Shown piece by piece: positions 8,177 to 17,528 of a DNA stretch of 64,000 nt. A program made the translations under genes and the position numbers. The notes under the pieces were generated by a model. The model had not been told where the DNA came from and searched no databases. It saw only the letters and a list, made by a program, of their open reading frames with translations. The stretch is taken from contig JARUKZ010000018.1 of the NCBI GenBank assembly GCA_029688955.1, forward strand, positions 34,356 through 98,355. The letters run 5' to 3'. Source of the DNA: Chitinispirillales bacterium ANBcel5. Lineage in GTDB: Bacteria > Fibrobacterota > Chitinivibrionia > Chitinivibrionales > Chitinispirillaceae. Position 1 is the stretch's first letter. Each line of letters begins with the position of its first letter.

Positions 8177-10603
8177 CTAAAAATCGTGCCCAAGAGAGAA
8201 ATAAAACTGGTGTTCTCTGTTTAAGTTGAAATGTTCTGAAGCTACAATCAAATTGCCGTATGAAATGCTTATTGGACCAAAAATGGTTTTATATACCACC
8301 CCTACTCCTGAGCCCAGAAGACTTTGGTACAAAAATTCTGATGGTAGTTTCCTTGTAACAAAATCAGCATCTCTTTTCCATACTCTACCCCAGTCCAGAT
8401 CAAAAGTGAGTAACAAATTAGTGTTAATTCTAAAGGAATAATCAAGATGAAGTGATGCTAATATATCTCCGGTTAGTGATCTTGTACTGAGGCCTTTAAA
8501 GGGGATGTTATTATACATATCTATATCTTTATATCCATGCTCTTGAAATGAGCCGCCAAGATAAACTCTTTCAACTTCAGGAAGAGTAGAATTAGACCAT
8601 GCCCAGGTGAAACGTGAATGAATGGTATGGCTGTTTCCAAGGGTGAAATAAAGCCCTGAACTACCATCAATTTTTAGAAAATCTTCACTTCCTGGTAGTG
8701 GTTTTAAAGCACTGGTTAATGCTATAGTATGGTTCCAACCGTTTCTGGGGAAGGGTTTTTCATCTATGGTATCGTAAATAAAACGCAAGAGAAAATAGGG
8801 GACGCTTCTATTGAATCTAAATCCAACACCATCATCAAGTAAACTCCTGTTTCTATTTCTTAAGTCAAACAGCTCATATTTTATGCCACTAGTAAAAGAA
8901 AGTGACTTAAGAATTTGGGCACCACCAGAAGCCATAAAACCTGTTTTTCTTAGGAATAGTGTTTCTTTGCTAATTGAGTCACGATCATATACTCTCTCTT
9001 TAGAGATGTAGCCTTTTAGAAGAATGTTATTAGCAAAGTCACTGGTAAAAAGATAGTTCCCCTGAAGATCAACAGCGTATTTTTCACGTCTCAGGCCGTA
9101 TTGTAGATACAAAGAAGAGGTAATTCCTGTTCCCCAAATATTTTCATAGGCCGGATGAATGTATCCTTCAAGCCTGTGAAACTCATCATACCTGAGACCG
9201 CTGCGTAGACGTAAGTATTTTTTTTCTTGCAAAACCACACTTAAACGTGCTTGGTCATCAATATCTATATTCACAGTTTCAAATAAATCTGTTGAATAAA
9301 GACTTTCTGTAGAGCTTCCAATCAGCTCTTCGGAAAGTGTCATACCTGTATCGAGACCACTGGCGGTAGTAAGAAATTGTGGGTTGGTACGTTTAGCACC
9401 CTGAAAAACAACTTCGGTAATTCTAGTCGGTTTAACGGTTATTGTACGTATTGAGCTGTTCTCACAAAAAAGATCCGACTTTATTGTTTTGAATTCAGAT
9501 AATTCTCTGGGCAGTTTTGAGGAAAGTGAGGAGAGAATATTGTGACATGAATCTAAGGTATCCATATATGTCTCTGCTATTTTTTCTCCGTTTATATCCA
9601 AAACCCTAACCCTTACAGTATAACTTTTATTCTTTCGCTGGTTATCATTGTATAATTTTTGCAATTTTTGGACGATCTGTGGAAGTTGTTCCTTTGTTGC
9701 GGCATACCCAATTTCAATCAGAGTATCTAGATTGTTGAAATTTAGATTTGTGAAGCCATCAAGTTCAGGGCGTATTACAATATCTGCCATATCTATTTCA
9801 AGACGTTTATTTTTTTCGATACCGATGGCAACAATCTGATCAACAATTCTGATGGGATTATCAAGATCCTCCCTACCCCAAAGAGATGAAGTTACATCTA
9901 TTGCAACTACAAACTGAGCCCCTTCATCTCTGGCTGTTTCTACTGGAATATTAGAGCTTATCCCACCATCAATAAGAAGCTTTTCACCTTTTTGCACCGG
10001 AGAGAACGCAAGCGGGACCGCACAGGAGGCTCTGACTGCACTTATGAGATTTCCCTCACTGAAAACATATTTATTACCAGTGAGAATATCGGTGGATACA
10101 ATTCTTAAAGAAACAGGAAGTTTACTGAAATCATTTGATGCCATGAACTGGGGAGAGAGGAGCTTTGGAGAGAGATGATTGTAAAAGGCCTGACCGTGAG
10201 AAATTGAATTTGGAAGTATCGGACGAAAATTATTATCAAAGCGGATTTCAAAGAGGTAATTAACATGAGATGTTTTTTGGTTAACAAAAAGATTTTGTCG
10301 TTTACTTCTGTTTTTAAGGAAAGCTTCCCAGTTAATATTTTTTATCAGTGATTTAATTTCAGATAACTCATAACCACTTGCATAAAGTGACCCGATCACC
10401 GAACCCATACTTGATGCAACAATTAGATCTGGTTTAACCCCCGCTTCCTGAAGCGCTTTTAATACTCCTATCTGAGCTACACCGCGGGCGCCCCCGCCAC
10501 TTAAAACCAGGGCAAAGCGATATTTTGCATTTGGCGAAAAGAGGTAAGCTGAAAACAGGAGTAAAAGAAGACATCCTGTAACAATTCTTTGAGGTTTTTT
10601 CAT
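8177..10603 (-). CDS. Patatin-like phospholipase with Omp85-type barrel
   Basis: This 808-residue protein begins with an export signal (1-24), followed by a patatin lipase domain (about 28-235): oxyanion loop GGGARG (36-41), nucleophile S65 in ASSMG, and catalytic DGG near 212 (LLIDGGISSN). A POTRA-like domain (about 385-455, RITEVVFQGAKRTNP) and a C-terminal beta-barrel (456-808, ending in the aromatic LGHDF) follow. The architecture is that of type Vd secretion proteins such as PlpD, in which the barrel exports the lipase. Unlike typical GTSMG, the first glycine of GxSxG is alanine. It is first in a minus-strand group with the HisKA-only sensor and lipoprotein, about 110 bases upstream. Confidence 0.93.
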   Translation of the reverse strand: MKKPQRIVTGCLLLLLFSAYLFSPNAKYRFALVLSGGGARGVAQIGVLKALQEAGVKPDLIVASSMGSVIGSLYASGYELSEIKSLIKNINWEAFLKNRSKRQNLFVNQKTSHVNYLFEIRFDNNFRPILPNSISHGQAFYNHLSPKLLSPQFMASNDFSKLPVSLRIVSTDILTGNKYVFSEGNLISAVRASCAVPLAFSPVQKGEKLLIDGGISSNIPVETARDEGAQFVVAIDVTSSLWGREDLDNPIRIVDQIVAIGIEKNKRLEIDMADIVIRPELDGFTNLNFNNLDTLIEIGYAATKEQLPQIVQKLQKLYNDNQRKNKSYTVRVRVLDINGEKIAETYMDTLDSCHNILSSLSSKLPRELSEFKTIKSDLFCENSSIRTITVKPTRITEVVFQGAKRTNPQFLTTASGLDTGMTLSEELIGSSTESLYSTDLFETVNIDIDDQARLSVVLQEKKYLRLRSGLRYDEFHRLEGYIHPAYENIWGTGITSSLYLQYGLRREKYAVDLQGNYLFTSDFANNILLKGYISKERVYDRDSISKETLFLRKTGFMASGGAQILKSLSFTSGIKYELFDLRNRNRSLLDDGVGFRFNRSVPYFLLRFIYDTIDEKPFPRNGWNHTIALTSALKPLPGSEDFLKIDGSSGLYFTLGNSHTIHSRFTWAWSNSTLPEVERVYLGGSFQEHGYKDIDMYNNIPFKGLSTRSLTGDILASLHLDYSFRINTNLLLTFDLDWGRVWKRDADFVTRKLPSEFLYQSLLGSGVGVVYKTIFGPISISYGNLIVASEHFNLNREHQFYFSLGHDF

Positions 10604-10749
10604 TTTTGTGTTCAGTTTGTTTTGCGAATATGTAAGTTTTACTATCCTACACTAAAATAAGCCGTTTAAAAAAAATGAGCTTTTCAAGGACCGTTTCATA
10701 AAAGTATCTTAAAAATATATAAAAAAGAGCCCTTGATGGTTAGGGAGAT

Positions 10750-12414
10750 ATGGTAATATACACGTTTTCTTTTTATAAAATAGTTATTACCGCTCCCAAA
10801 CTGCATAGCAGTAAAATAAAATTATGCTGTGCTTCCATCTTTTTTCTGTTAGGAACGTTCTCTATACCTTATGCCCAGCATTCATTTTACATTCCTATCA
10901 ATGAAACTGAGGGTGACGAGTTACTTGAACGGGGAGCCATTGACTCTCTCTCCTGGGCACAAATGCGTCCCCTCTATTCACTGCCACTTTCTGTTCCCCT
11001 GGGAGAGCTAAAAAGGTTAACTGATATATTTCCCCAACTAAAAGAGGAAATTCCTTCTGAACAGGACTTGATAGATTACCACCCATGGACAAACAGAGAG
11101 ATACAAATGTTTTTCTCTGACTATCCCACTCTTGATATTTTTAGGCCACTAATCTCATTTAGAGATTTTAATGAAGAATTTAAAGGTAATTTGGCTTTAA
11201 ATTTTACCAAGCCCTTTAAAGACGGTATTGCAACCCAAACGCTAAGATTTAACTACAGTGCAGTTGAATGGATAAAGAGCAAAGGCAGGGTTACCATTGA
11301 GGAAACAAATGCAAAATGGTTAAACAGAAGTATTAACTTTAGTTTTCCATGGTTAGAAGTACAGGTCGGCAATTTCAGACCAAATTTTCCACAAAAACTG
11401 TTCTATGGTTTCTTTCCAACAATTAGGCTGAATGATAGCACCTACACACATACCTGGCTAGTACCGAAATCCAGTAGGTGGAATGGTTTTCTTTTCTCTT
11501 CCAGCGCAAACAATCCATTCAGGGCGGTGTCGTTTTATCATAAAAGGGACTTGGAGAGTGCCACCGGTACAGCTTTATCCTATTCAAGTGGTACTCTGTG
11601 GAATGTAACTGCTGGTGTATCAAGAATGGAAGGGGTGTTTTCAGATATAAAAGAAAAGGATACCTATTTCCATTTATACTCCACTTTTAACATTAAACAG
11701 TGGAGATTTGAACTTGAGAGCGGTAGTGATAAACATGGCCATACACCTTTATTTATCAAAGCTACCAATCGTTTAGCTAAGCAGAGAATAGATATGGAGT
11801 ATTACTATTTTCCACAAGGCGCTAGTTTTCCCCTGAGCAGAATGAAACGTGTGGCACTATTTCGAACATCGAATACTTCCAACCCTCAAAAGGGTGCCAC
11901 AGGTGTAACTGTGAGAATTAATAACAAATTAGGAAACAGAATAAGATTCGTGCCCCAGCTTTCACTAACCCGAAGTGGACAGCTTCAAAGACACCTGAAC
12001 TCTTCAATTCTTTTGAGTATGTTACGACCCGTGAATATTAGATTCAGATACACCCACATCAGTGCTTCAGGTCAAAGTAGTACCTTTTCTCACCGTCTTT
12101 TCCTTTCCTTGCAAAAAAGTTTTAAGAGAAGAGCCGATTTAAGAACTACAATACGGGCAAATTTTTCTGATACTGGAGAATACAGTTACTCTCTTTTAAC
12201 ACAATCGACTCACAATTTAGATGATGTTTTCGAGATTTCGCCTCTTTTCAGGGCTACTGTTTCCAAATCGGGAAACAATCGTTTTTTTGCAGGTCTTAAA
12301 CAGCGACTTAATTTGGGAAATAAAACATGGACATCGTTTAGTATAGAAAAAGAACTAAATGAAAGAGGGTGGGGAAATGTGTTTATCAGGGGCTCTTCGG
12401 GGTTTTTGTTTTAG
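10750..12414 (+). CDS. Outer-membrane barrel protein with possible HhH N-terminus
   Basis: This 554-residue protein has a signal peptide (about 20-45, ending in PYAQ), an alpha-helical segment (50-140) and a long stretch of alternating polar and aromatic strands (about 145-554) ending in GSSGFLF, as in outer-membrane barrels. The helical segment (ELLERGAID, PLSVPLGELKRLTDIFPQL, PLISFRDFN) resembles the helix-hairpin-helix region of outer-membrane proteins in Bacteroidota, but weakly. Function is unknown. Its 3' end overlaps the next gene, a ComEC-like metallohydrolase, so the two are probably made together. The ATG is only two bases after GGGAG, so the start is uncertain. Confidence 0.7.
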   Translation: MVIYTFSFYKIVITAPKLHSSKIKLCCASIFFLLGTFSIPYAQHSFYIPINETEGDELLERGAIDSLSWAQMRPLYSLPLSVPLGELKRLTDIFPQLKEEIPSEQDLIDYHPWTNREIQMFFSDYPTLDIFRPLISFRDFNEEFKGNLALNFTKPFKDGIATQTLRFNYSAVEWIKSKGRVTIEETNAKWLNRSINFSFPWLEVQVGNFRPNFPQKLFYGFFPTIRLNDSTYTHTWLVPKSSRWNGFLFSSSANNPFRAVSFYHKRDLESATGTALSYSSGTLWNVTAGVSRMEGVFSDIKEKDTYFHLYSTFNIKQWRFELESGSDKHGHTPLFIKATNRLAKQRIDMEYYYFPQGASFPLSRMKRVALFRTSNTSNPQKGATGVTVRINNKLGNRIRFVPQLSLTRSGQLQRHLNSSILLSMLRPVNIRFRYTHISASGQSSTFSHRLFLSLQKSFKRRADLRTTIRANFSDTGEYSYSLLTQSTHNLDDVFEISPLFRATVSKSGNNRFFAGLKQRLNLGNKTWTSFSIEKELNERGWGNVFIRGSSGFLF

Positions 12415-13246
12415 TGTAATAAGTCTTTGGTTTCTTTGGGGCTGTAACAGCTCAACGGGTGTGGCAGAAGGTGATGATTTTACCTTTTCAATAATTGATG
12501 TTGGACAGGGACTTTCACAAATTGCATTTCAGCAAAACAGATCTGTCGTTTTTGATATGGGACCTGCAAGAAACTATGATAATTGGCTTGAGGAATACAA
12601 AAGGATAGGCAAGCCACATATTGAGGCGATTGTTATTTCACACACGCACGAAGACCACTGGGGTGGGCTTAGGCATTTGGACTCCAGCATTAACTGGAGT
12701 GGTACACTCATTATTTCACCTCATGAGGATAGTTCTTTTTTAAGGGAGAAAAGCACCTATTGGCGTGATGAGATACAATTTGAACTGTGTGTATGGGATG
12801 ATACGCTCTACTTTTTTGATGAAGTTATAATACGGTGTTTATGGCCCCCTGAGAACATAAACGAAATGGTACCAATCGTAGACAGATTTAAAAATTTCTA
12901 CAGTCTTGTTTTCTCACTTGAGCATCACAGAAACTCTGTTTTAATTACCTCTGACATCGACACCCTTTCTCAGCAGAACATTTATGAAAAATACGGCTAT
13001 CAGCTACGTTCTGATATAGTGGTTGCGCCGCATCATGGAAGCGCAGGGTCAGCTGACCATATTTTTTTTGGTTATGTGCTTCCCTCTGTAACGGTAATCT
13101 CATGTAGTGAAAACAACACTTATGGTCATCCATCAAGAAGGATGTTGCAGGAGATTATGAATACCGGTTCAGAAACACTTTTGACCTATATTGATGGAAC
13201 TGTGGTTTTTAGGAGCAACGGTTATTACTGGAGCAGATTAAGGTAA
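12377..13246 (+). CDS. ComEC-like metallo-beta-lactamase-fold lipoprotein
   Basis: This protein of about 289 residues begins with a short signal and a cysteine (LWGC, an imperfect lipobox), suggesting a membrane-anchored, periplasmic protein. The rest is a metallo-beta-lactamase fold of the ComEC C-terminal type: FSIIDVGQGLSQIAF, the metal motif HTHEDH (in VISHTHEDHWGG), a later ITSDID and VAPHHGSAGS. In ComEC this domain is thought to act on DNA during uptake; similar free-standing proteins have unclear substrates. I place the start at 12377 (GGTGGGG just upstream), not 12359. It overlaps the barrel gene by 38 bases. Confidence 0.85.
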   Translation: MCLSGALRGFCFSVISLWFLWGCNSSTGVAEGDDFTFSIIDVGQGLSQIAFQQNRSVVFDMGPARNYDNWLEEYKRIGKPHIEAIVISHTHEDHWGGLRHLDSSINWSGTLIISPHEDSSFLREKSTYWRDEIQFELCVWDDTLYFFDEVIIRCLWPPENINEMVPIVDRFKNFYSLVFSLEHHRNSVLITSDIDTLSQQNIYEKYGYQLRSDIVVAPHHGSAGSADHIFFGYVLPSVTVISCSENNTYGHPSRRMLQEIMNTGSETLLTYIDGTVVFRSNGYYWSRLR

Positions 13247-13325
13247 ATTCACAAGTGGCATGTGATTCGCTTTCAAGAATTAAAGAAGAGAGGCTTTGGG
13301 AGAGGTGGTTGAGAGGAGGGGAAAG

Positions 13326-13739
13326 ATGGAATATGTGGAATTTGTAGATAAAGTGCGCAAAGGGGCAAAACTGCATTCTCTTCATGATGCAGAAGTAGCG
13401 GTTGAGGCATCGCTTGCTACTCTTGGTGAGAGATTGAATACCACAGATACTACTGCTCTTGGTGCTCAGGTGCCTTCTGAGCTGAAGCATTTTCTTTCAG
13501 AAAGGAGTCGAGTGGATAGTTTTGATCTGGAGGAGTATTATAATCGTGTTTCAGCCCGTGCTGATGTTGGTTATCCTGATGCAGTCCAGCGATCGCGAAA
13601 AGTCATGACAGTACTTAAAGAAGCAGTAACTGAGGGACAGATAAATAAGGTGCTTGAGCATCTTCCAGCTGAATTCAAAGAGCTTTTTGGAAAAGAACCA
13701 CAGGATCCGTTATCGCCAACCCAGCAGCAGGGAAAATAG
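13326..13739 (+). CDS. DUF2267 protein
   Basis: This 137-residue soluble protein matches DUF2267 throughout: an N-terminal FVDKVRKGAKL region, EVAVEASLATLGERL, then DVGYPDAVQRSRKVMTVLKEAV, and the closing LPAEFKELFG. The structure is helical and the function unknown. Such proteins often sit with BON-domain and stress genes, as here. The start at 13326 follows GAGGAGGGG with good spacing; the in-frame codon at 13296 would only add ten residues upstream of that signal. The BON gene follows after 73 bases. Confidence 0.85.
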   Translation: MEYVEFVDKVRKGAKLHSLHDAEVAVEASLATLGERLNTTDTTALGAQVPSELKHFLSERSRVDSFDLEEYYNRVSARADVGYPDAVQRSRKVMTVLKEAVTEGQINKVLEHLPAEFKELFGKEPQDPLSPTQQQGK

Positions 13740-13812
13740 AGCAGGACTTAAGCTTTAAATAGCTGTGTTGTTAAAATACGCTGGGATATGAGGTGTTGTG
13801 AGAGGGGATATC

Positions 13813-14463
13813 ATGAATAAAACCGATGAGCAATTAAAGGAAAAAATACTCGAACAGCTTTCCTGGGATGTAAGGCTTGAAGAGGCACAGATAGGCGCGG
13901 AGGTTTCAAAGAGCAGGGTAAGGCTATATGGCTGGGTTACTTCTCTTGAGCAGCTTATGGATGCTGAGCTTTCTGTCTTTAGGGTACGGGGGGTTAAAGA
14001 GGTTGAGAGTGATTTGAAGATAAAAGTCGCCCCTTCTCCTGATGAACAATTAAAAAATTTTATTGAACAGACATTAACTTCTCATAGCGAAATAGATGAG
14101 CGGGAGATAGTAATAACGGTTGAAGACGGAGTAATAAGCATAGATGGTACAGTTGATGCCCTGTGGAAAAAGGACAGAGTGCAATCCATCGTTTCATCTA
14201 CAAGTGGTGTTGCGGTCATTATAAACAGACTTACCGTTGCCTCTTCTCAAAAAAACGATGACAAACTGATCGCTCAGGATATAGAACAACAGTTCGAAAA
14301 AATACCTGAAATCGATCCCAAAGAGACAACTGTAATTGTAACGGATGGAGTAGTTGAATTACGGGGAAAAGTCCCGTTTCTGCCAGCATGGCTTCATGCG
14401 GAATTTTTAGCCAGGCATACAAAAGGTGTTAAGGACGTTATAAATAATCTTCTCATCAGCTAA
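13813..14463 (+). CDS. Triple BON-domain protein
   Basis: This 216-residue protein consists of three BON domains (about 1-70, 80-145 and 150-216), each with the pattern of a helix, then V(T/S)..G.V.L.G.V (for example VEDGVISIDGTVDAL and VTDGVVELRGKVPFL) and a closing V...L. BON domains bind membranes or phospholipids in periplasmic proteins such as OsmY, but this one has no signal peptide, so it is probably cytoplasmic. The ATG at 13813 follows AGGGG; a GTG at 13798 lies upstream of that signal. It sits between the DUF2267 and erythromycin-esterase-family genes in a probable stress operon. Confidence 0.88.
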   Translation: MNKTDEQLKEKILEQLSWDVRLEEAQIGAEVSKSRVRLYGWVTSLEQLMDAELSVFRVRGVKEVESDLKIKVAPSPDEQLKNFIEQTLTSHSEIDEREIVITVEDGVISIDGTVDALWKKDRVQSIVSSTSGVAVIINRLTVASSQKNDDKLIAQDIEQQFEKIPEIDPKETTVIVTDGVVELRGKVPFLPAWLHAEFLARHTKGVKDVINNLLIS

Positions 14464-14490
14464 AAGGGTTTTTTTTAAGAAGGCGTTAAC

Positions 14491-15813
14491 ATGGATGAAA
14501 AAGAATTAATAGCTCAAATTGAAGCCAATGCTTTTATGTTTACCGGCTGCAGACAGGATCTTGATCCACTTATTGATTCTGTGGGTGAAAGAGAGATTGT
14601 ATTAATTGGTGGATCTACTCATGGTACCCATGAATTTTATAAAACTCGTGCACAGATTACTGCAAGGCTCATAGAGGAAAAAGGGTTTAATGCCGTTGCC
14701 ATTGAAGCGGATTGGCCTGATGCTTACAGAGTGAATAACTATGTTCGTGGTATCGGAGAAGACAGTGTTTCGATTGAAGCCTTATCTGATTTTGACCGTT
14801 TCCCTCAGTGGATTTGGAGAAATGCCGATATATTGAATTTTGTTGGTTTTTTGAAAGATTTTAATCATGATTTACCTTCAGAAAAAAAGGTCGGGTTTTA
14901 TGGACTCGATCTTTATAACATGTATAAATCAATTGATGCAGTTATTTCTTACTTGGAGAAAATTGATATCGATGCAGCCGCTCTTGCCCGAAAGCGTTAT
15001 GAATGTTTCGAGCGATTTGGAAGGCTGGAGGACAGCTATGCATCTGCAATGTCCTTTATCGGTGAAAGTTGTAAAGAAAAAGCGGTAGCTCAGTTGCAAG
15101 ATCTTAGAAATCGTCGAATACAGTATGTTAATCGGGATGGATTCTCGGCAAGGGAAGAGCAGTTTTATGCTGAACAAAATGCAAGACTGGCAAAGAGTGC
15201 AGAAGAGTATTACAGGGCCATGTTTGATGAAAAAGTGATATCGTGGAATATCAGAGACAGGCACATGGCCGATACACTTGAGCAGTTAAGGGAACATCTG
15301 AGGCGGTTTAATGAGGGAAAAATTGTTGTTTGGGCTCATAACTCTCATATCGGTGATGCAAGGGCTACACAGTTAGGTGGATTTGGTGAGTTGTCAATGG
15401 GACAATTGTTACGGGAACGTCAAAAAGACAAGGTTATCTCTATCGGTATGCATACCTACAGGGGCACGGTTAGTGCTTCGGCTGGCTGGGGTGGCTCAGT
15501 TGGTAGGAAAAATCTTAAACAGGCCCTTGGCTCAAGTTTAGAGTCTATTTTTCATCAAACGGGTATCAATTCCTTCTTTCTTGATCCATCATTGATTTCA
15601 AATGAGCTTTATACCACCGATATTTATGAACGGGTAATTGGGGCAGTTTATACTCCAGAGACGGAAAATGAGTATTGTTATATAAAGGTAAGGTTACCCC
15701 AGCGTTATGATTTGCAGATCTTTTATGATCATACCCATGCTACGGAGCCTCTTGAGCCTGGATGGTTAGGGAAGATAGGAGACATTCCCCACACCTATGG
15801 TTCTGGTTTATAA
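14491..15813 (+). CDS. Erythromycin-esterase-family protein
   Basis: This 440-residue protein shows the family's motifs: IGGSTHGTHEFYKTR near residue 40 (family: G.(S/A)HG..E), AIEADWPDAYRVN, and VVWAHNSHIGDA near 285. The E and H residues required in characterised Ere esterases are present. Most chromosomal relatives are not resistance enzymes and have unknown substrates; some are fused to phosphoribosyltransferases, which this is not. No signal peptide is present. AAGAAGG precedes the ATG, and the gene sits 27 bases after the BON gene and overlaps the upstream region of rtcB. Confidence 0.9.
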   Translation: MDEKELIAQIEANAFMFTGCRQDLDPLIDSVGEREIVLIGGSTHGTHEFYKTRAQITARLIEEKGFNAVAIEADWPDAYRVNNYVRGIGEDSVSIEALSDFDRFPQWIWRNADILNFVGFLKDFNHDLPSEKKVGFYGLDLYNMYKSIDAVISYLEKIDIDAAALARKRYECFERFGRLEDSYASAMSFIGESCKEKAVAQLQDLRNRRIQYVNRDGFSAREEQFYAEQNARLAKSAEEYYRAMFDEKVISWNIRDRHMADTLEQLREHLRRFNEGKIVVWAHNSHIGDARATQLGGFGELSMGQLLRERQKDKVISIGMHTYRGTVSASAGWGGSVGRKNLKQALGSSLESIFHQTGINSFFLDPSLISNELYTTDIYERVIGAVYTPETENEYCYIKVRLPQRYDLQIFYDHTHATEPLEPGWLGKIGDIPHTYGSGL

Positions 15814-15898
15814 GATCAGAGAGAAAATATTAGACTTTTCTGGTTCGGTATTATTTTTAAAATTTCTGTTACTTACTTCATTGTTGGAGGAACTGCTT

Positions 15899-17356
15899 AT
15901 GCCCAGGCCTTCTGAGCTTACTCGGGTATCTGAGTGTGTGTGGCAATTACCTATTACCTATAAGGCGGGAATGAATGTTCCGGGGCGTGTAATCGCTTCA
16001 GAGAGTCTTATTAACTCAATGGATGAAGGGGTATTTGAGCAACTGGCCAATGTGGCACGTTTGCCTGGGATAGTGAAATATGCATTGTGCATGCCTGACG
16101 GTCATAAGGGGTATGGTTTTCCGATTGGTGCAGTAGCAGCAATGGATAGTGAAGAGGGAGTTATATCACCCGGGGGGATCGGATTTGATATAAACTGCGG
16201 AATGCGTTTAGTTATGACCAATTTAACCCAAAAGGATATCGAGCCCTATTTAAAGAAACTTGTTGATGAGCTGTTTAAGGGTGTACCTGCCGGAGTTGGG
16301 GGACATGGTCTTTTAAAGCTATCAAGAAAGCAGTTTAAGGAGGTGATTGAACAGGGGGCTCAGTGGTGTGTAAAAAATGGTTATGGATGGCAGGAAGATC
16401 TTGAACGAACAGAGGAGGGGGGGAGATTAGCAGGTGCCGATCCTTCAGACGTAAGTGAGAGAGCTATTGAACGTGGGTATCAGCAACTTGGTACTCTCGG
16501 TTCCGGCAATCACTATCTTGAAATTCAGGTTGTCCGTAAGAGTGATATTTTAGACCCTGAAATTGCAAAAGTTTATGGTATAACCCTTCCAGACCAGGTG
16601 GGGATAATGTTTCATTGCGGAAGCCGTGGTTTTGGACATCAGATAGCTACCGATTATCTTCAGTCTTTTTTGAAGGTCATGAAACCCAAATACCACATTA
16701 ATGTTGCAGACAGAGATCTTGCATGTGCTCCATTTAGCTCACCGGAAGGGAAGGCATATTTTTCTGCCATGAAGTGCGCAGCTAATATCTCCTTTGCTAA
16801 TCGACAGTTGATACTCTATCAGATCAGGCGAGTTTTTGCTGAAGTTTTTGGAAAAAGTGCGGAACAACTGCAAATACATCAAGTATATGATGTTTCACAT
16901 AATACAGCAAAACTGGAGACGCATACTATTGATGGGGAGCAAAGAAAGCTACTTGTTCACCGTAAGGGATCGACAAGAGCATTTGGTCCAAAAATGCCCG
17001 ATACTCCTCAAAAGTACCAAAAAATAGGGCAGCCGGTGATTATTGGTGGTAGCATGGAAACCGGTTCCTACTTGCTGGCCGGTCTCAGCAGTGGTGATGC
17101 TACCTTCTATTCTACTACTCATGGCAGTGGGAGGGTTATGAGTAGGAGAAGTGCCAGAAAATTACAGGGTGGTAGGGAGCTTCAAAAGAGTATGGAATCC
17201 AGGGGTATTTACACCAGAACTTCCTCTTATTCTGGATTTGCAGAGGAGGGGGCGGTTGCATATAAGAAAGTTGACGATGTGGTTGAAGCTGCATGGAGTG
17301 CTGGGATAAGCCGTCCGGTTGCACGCTTTACACCTTTGGGAAATGTAAAGGGTTAG
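15899..17356 (+). CDS. rtcB: RNA-splicing ligase RtcB
   Basis: RtcB joins RNA 2',3'-cyclic phosphate or 3'-phosphate ends to 5'-OH ends with GTP and manganese. This 485-residue copy has the full set of landmarks: MPDGHKGYGFPIGAVAA, PGGIGFDINCG (metal-binding Cys), GSGNHYLEIQ, FHCGSRGFGHQ, VSHNTAKLE, the RKGSTRAFG loop, and THGSGR with the His that carries GMP. I chose the ATG at 15899 because TTGGAGG precedes it; a longer frame from 15797 overlaps the esterase gene and adds an unrelated hydrophobic segment. No RtcA or archease gene is nearby. Placement after DUF2267/BON/esterase genes suggests a role in stress repair (inference). Confidence 0.97.
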   Translation: MPRPSELTRVSECVWQLPITYKAGMNVPGRVIASESLINSMDEGVFEQLANVARLPGIVKYALCMPDGHKGYGFPIGAVAAMDSEEGVISPGGIGFDINCGMRLVMTNLTQKDIEPYLKKLVDELFKGVPAGVGGHGLLKLSRKQFKEVIEQGAQWCVKNGYGWQEDLERTEEGGRLAGADPSDVSERAIERGYQQLGTLGSGNHYLEIQVVRKSDILDPEIAKVYGITLPDQVGIMFHCGSRGFGHQIATDYLQSFLKVMKPKYHINVADRDLACAPFSSPEGKAYFSAMKCAANISFANRQLILYQIRRVFAEVFGKSAEQLQIHQVYDVSHNTAKLETHTIDGEQRKLLVHRKGSTRAFGPKMPDTPQKYQKIGQPVIIGGSMETGSYLLAGLSSGDATFYSTTHGSGRVMSRRSARKLQGGRELQKSMESRGIYTRTSSYSGFAEEGAVAYKKVDDVVEAAWSAGISRPVARFTPLGNVKG

Positions 17357-17467
17357 ATTGAGAATTGAATTTCTACAGCTGTCCTGAAATCATAATTTTA
17401 TCGATTTAATGTGAAGTCTCTTTCCGGCTCAACAATTGCTCCTTTATATAACAGTGGTTATCTAAAA

Positions 17468-17487
17468 GTTTCGAGTAAAATCGAAAC
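17468..17487. promoter_or_regulatory. Palindrome upstream of the small barrel gene
   Basis: GTTTCGA (17468-17474) and TCGAAAC (17481-17487) are perfect inverted repeats separated by six bases, 40 bases before the start codon at 17529. It could be a regulator site or an RNA hairpin in the leader. I cannot tell which. Confidence 0.35.
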
Positions 17488-17528
17488 CGGGGTATTACTT
17501 TCATCTTGTTAATGCCAAGGAGGAGACT

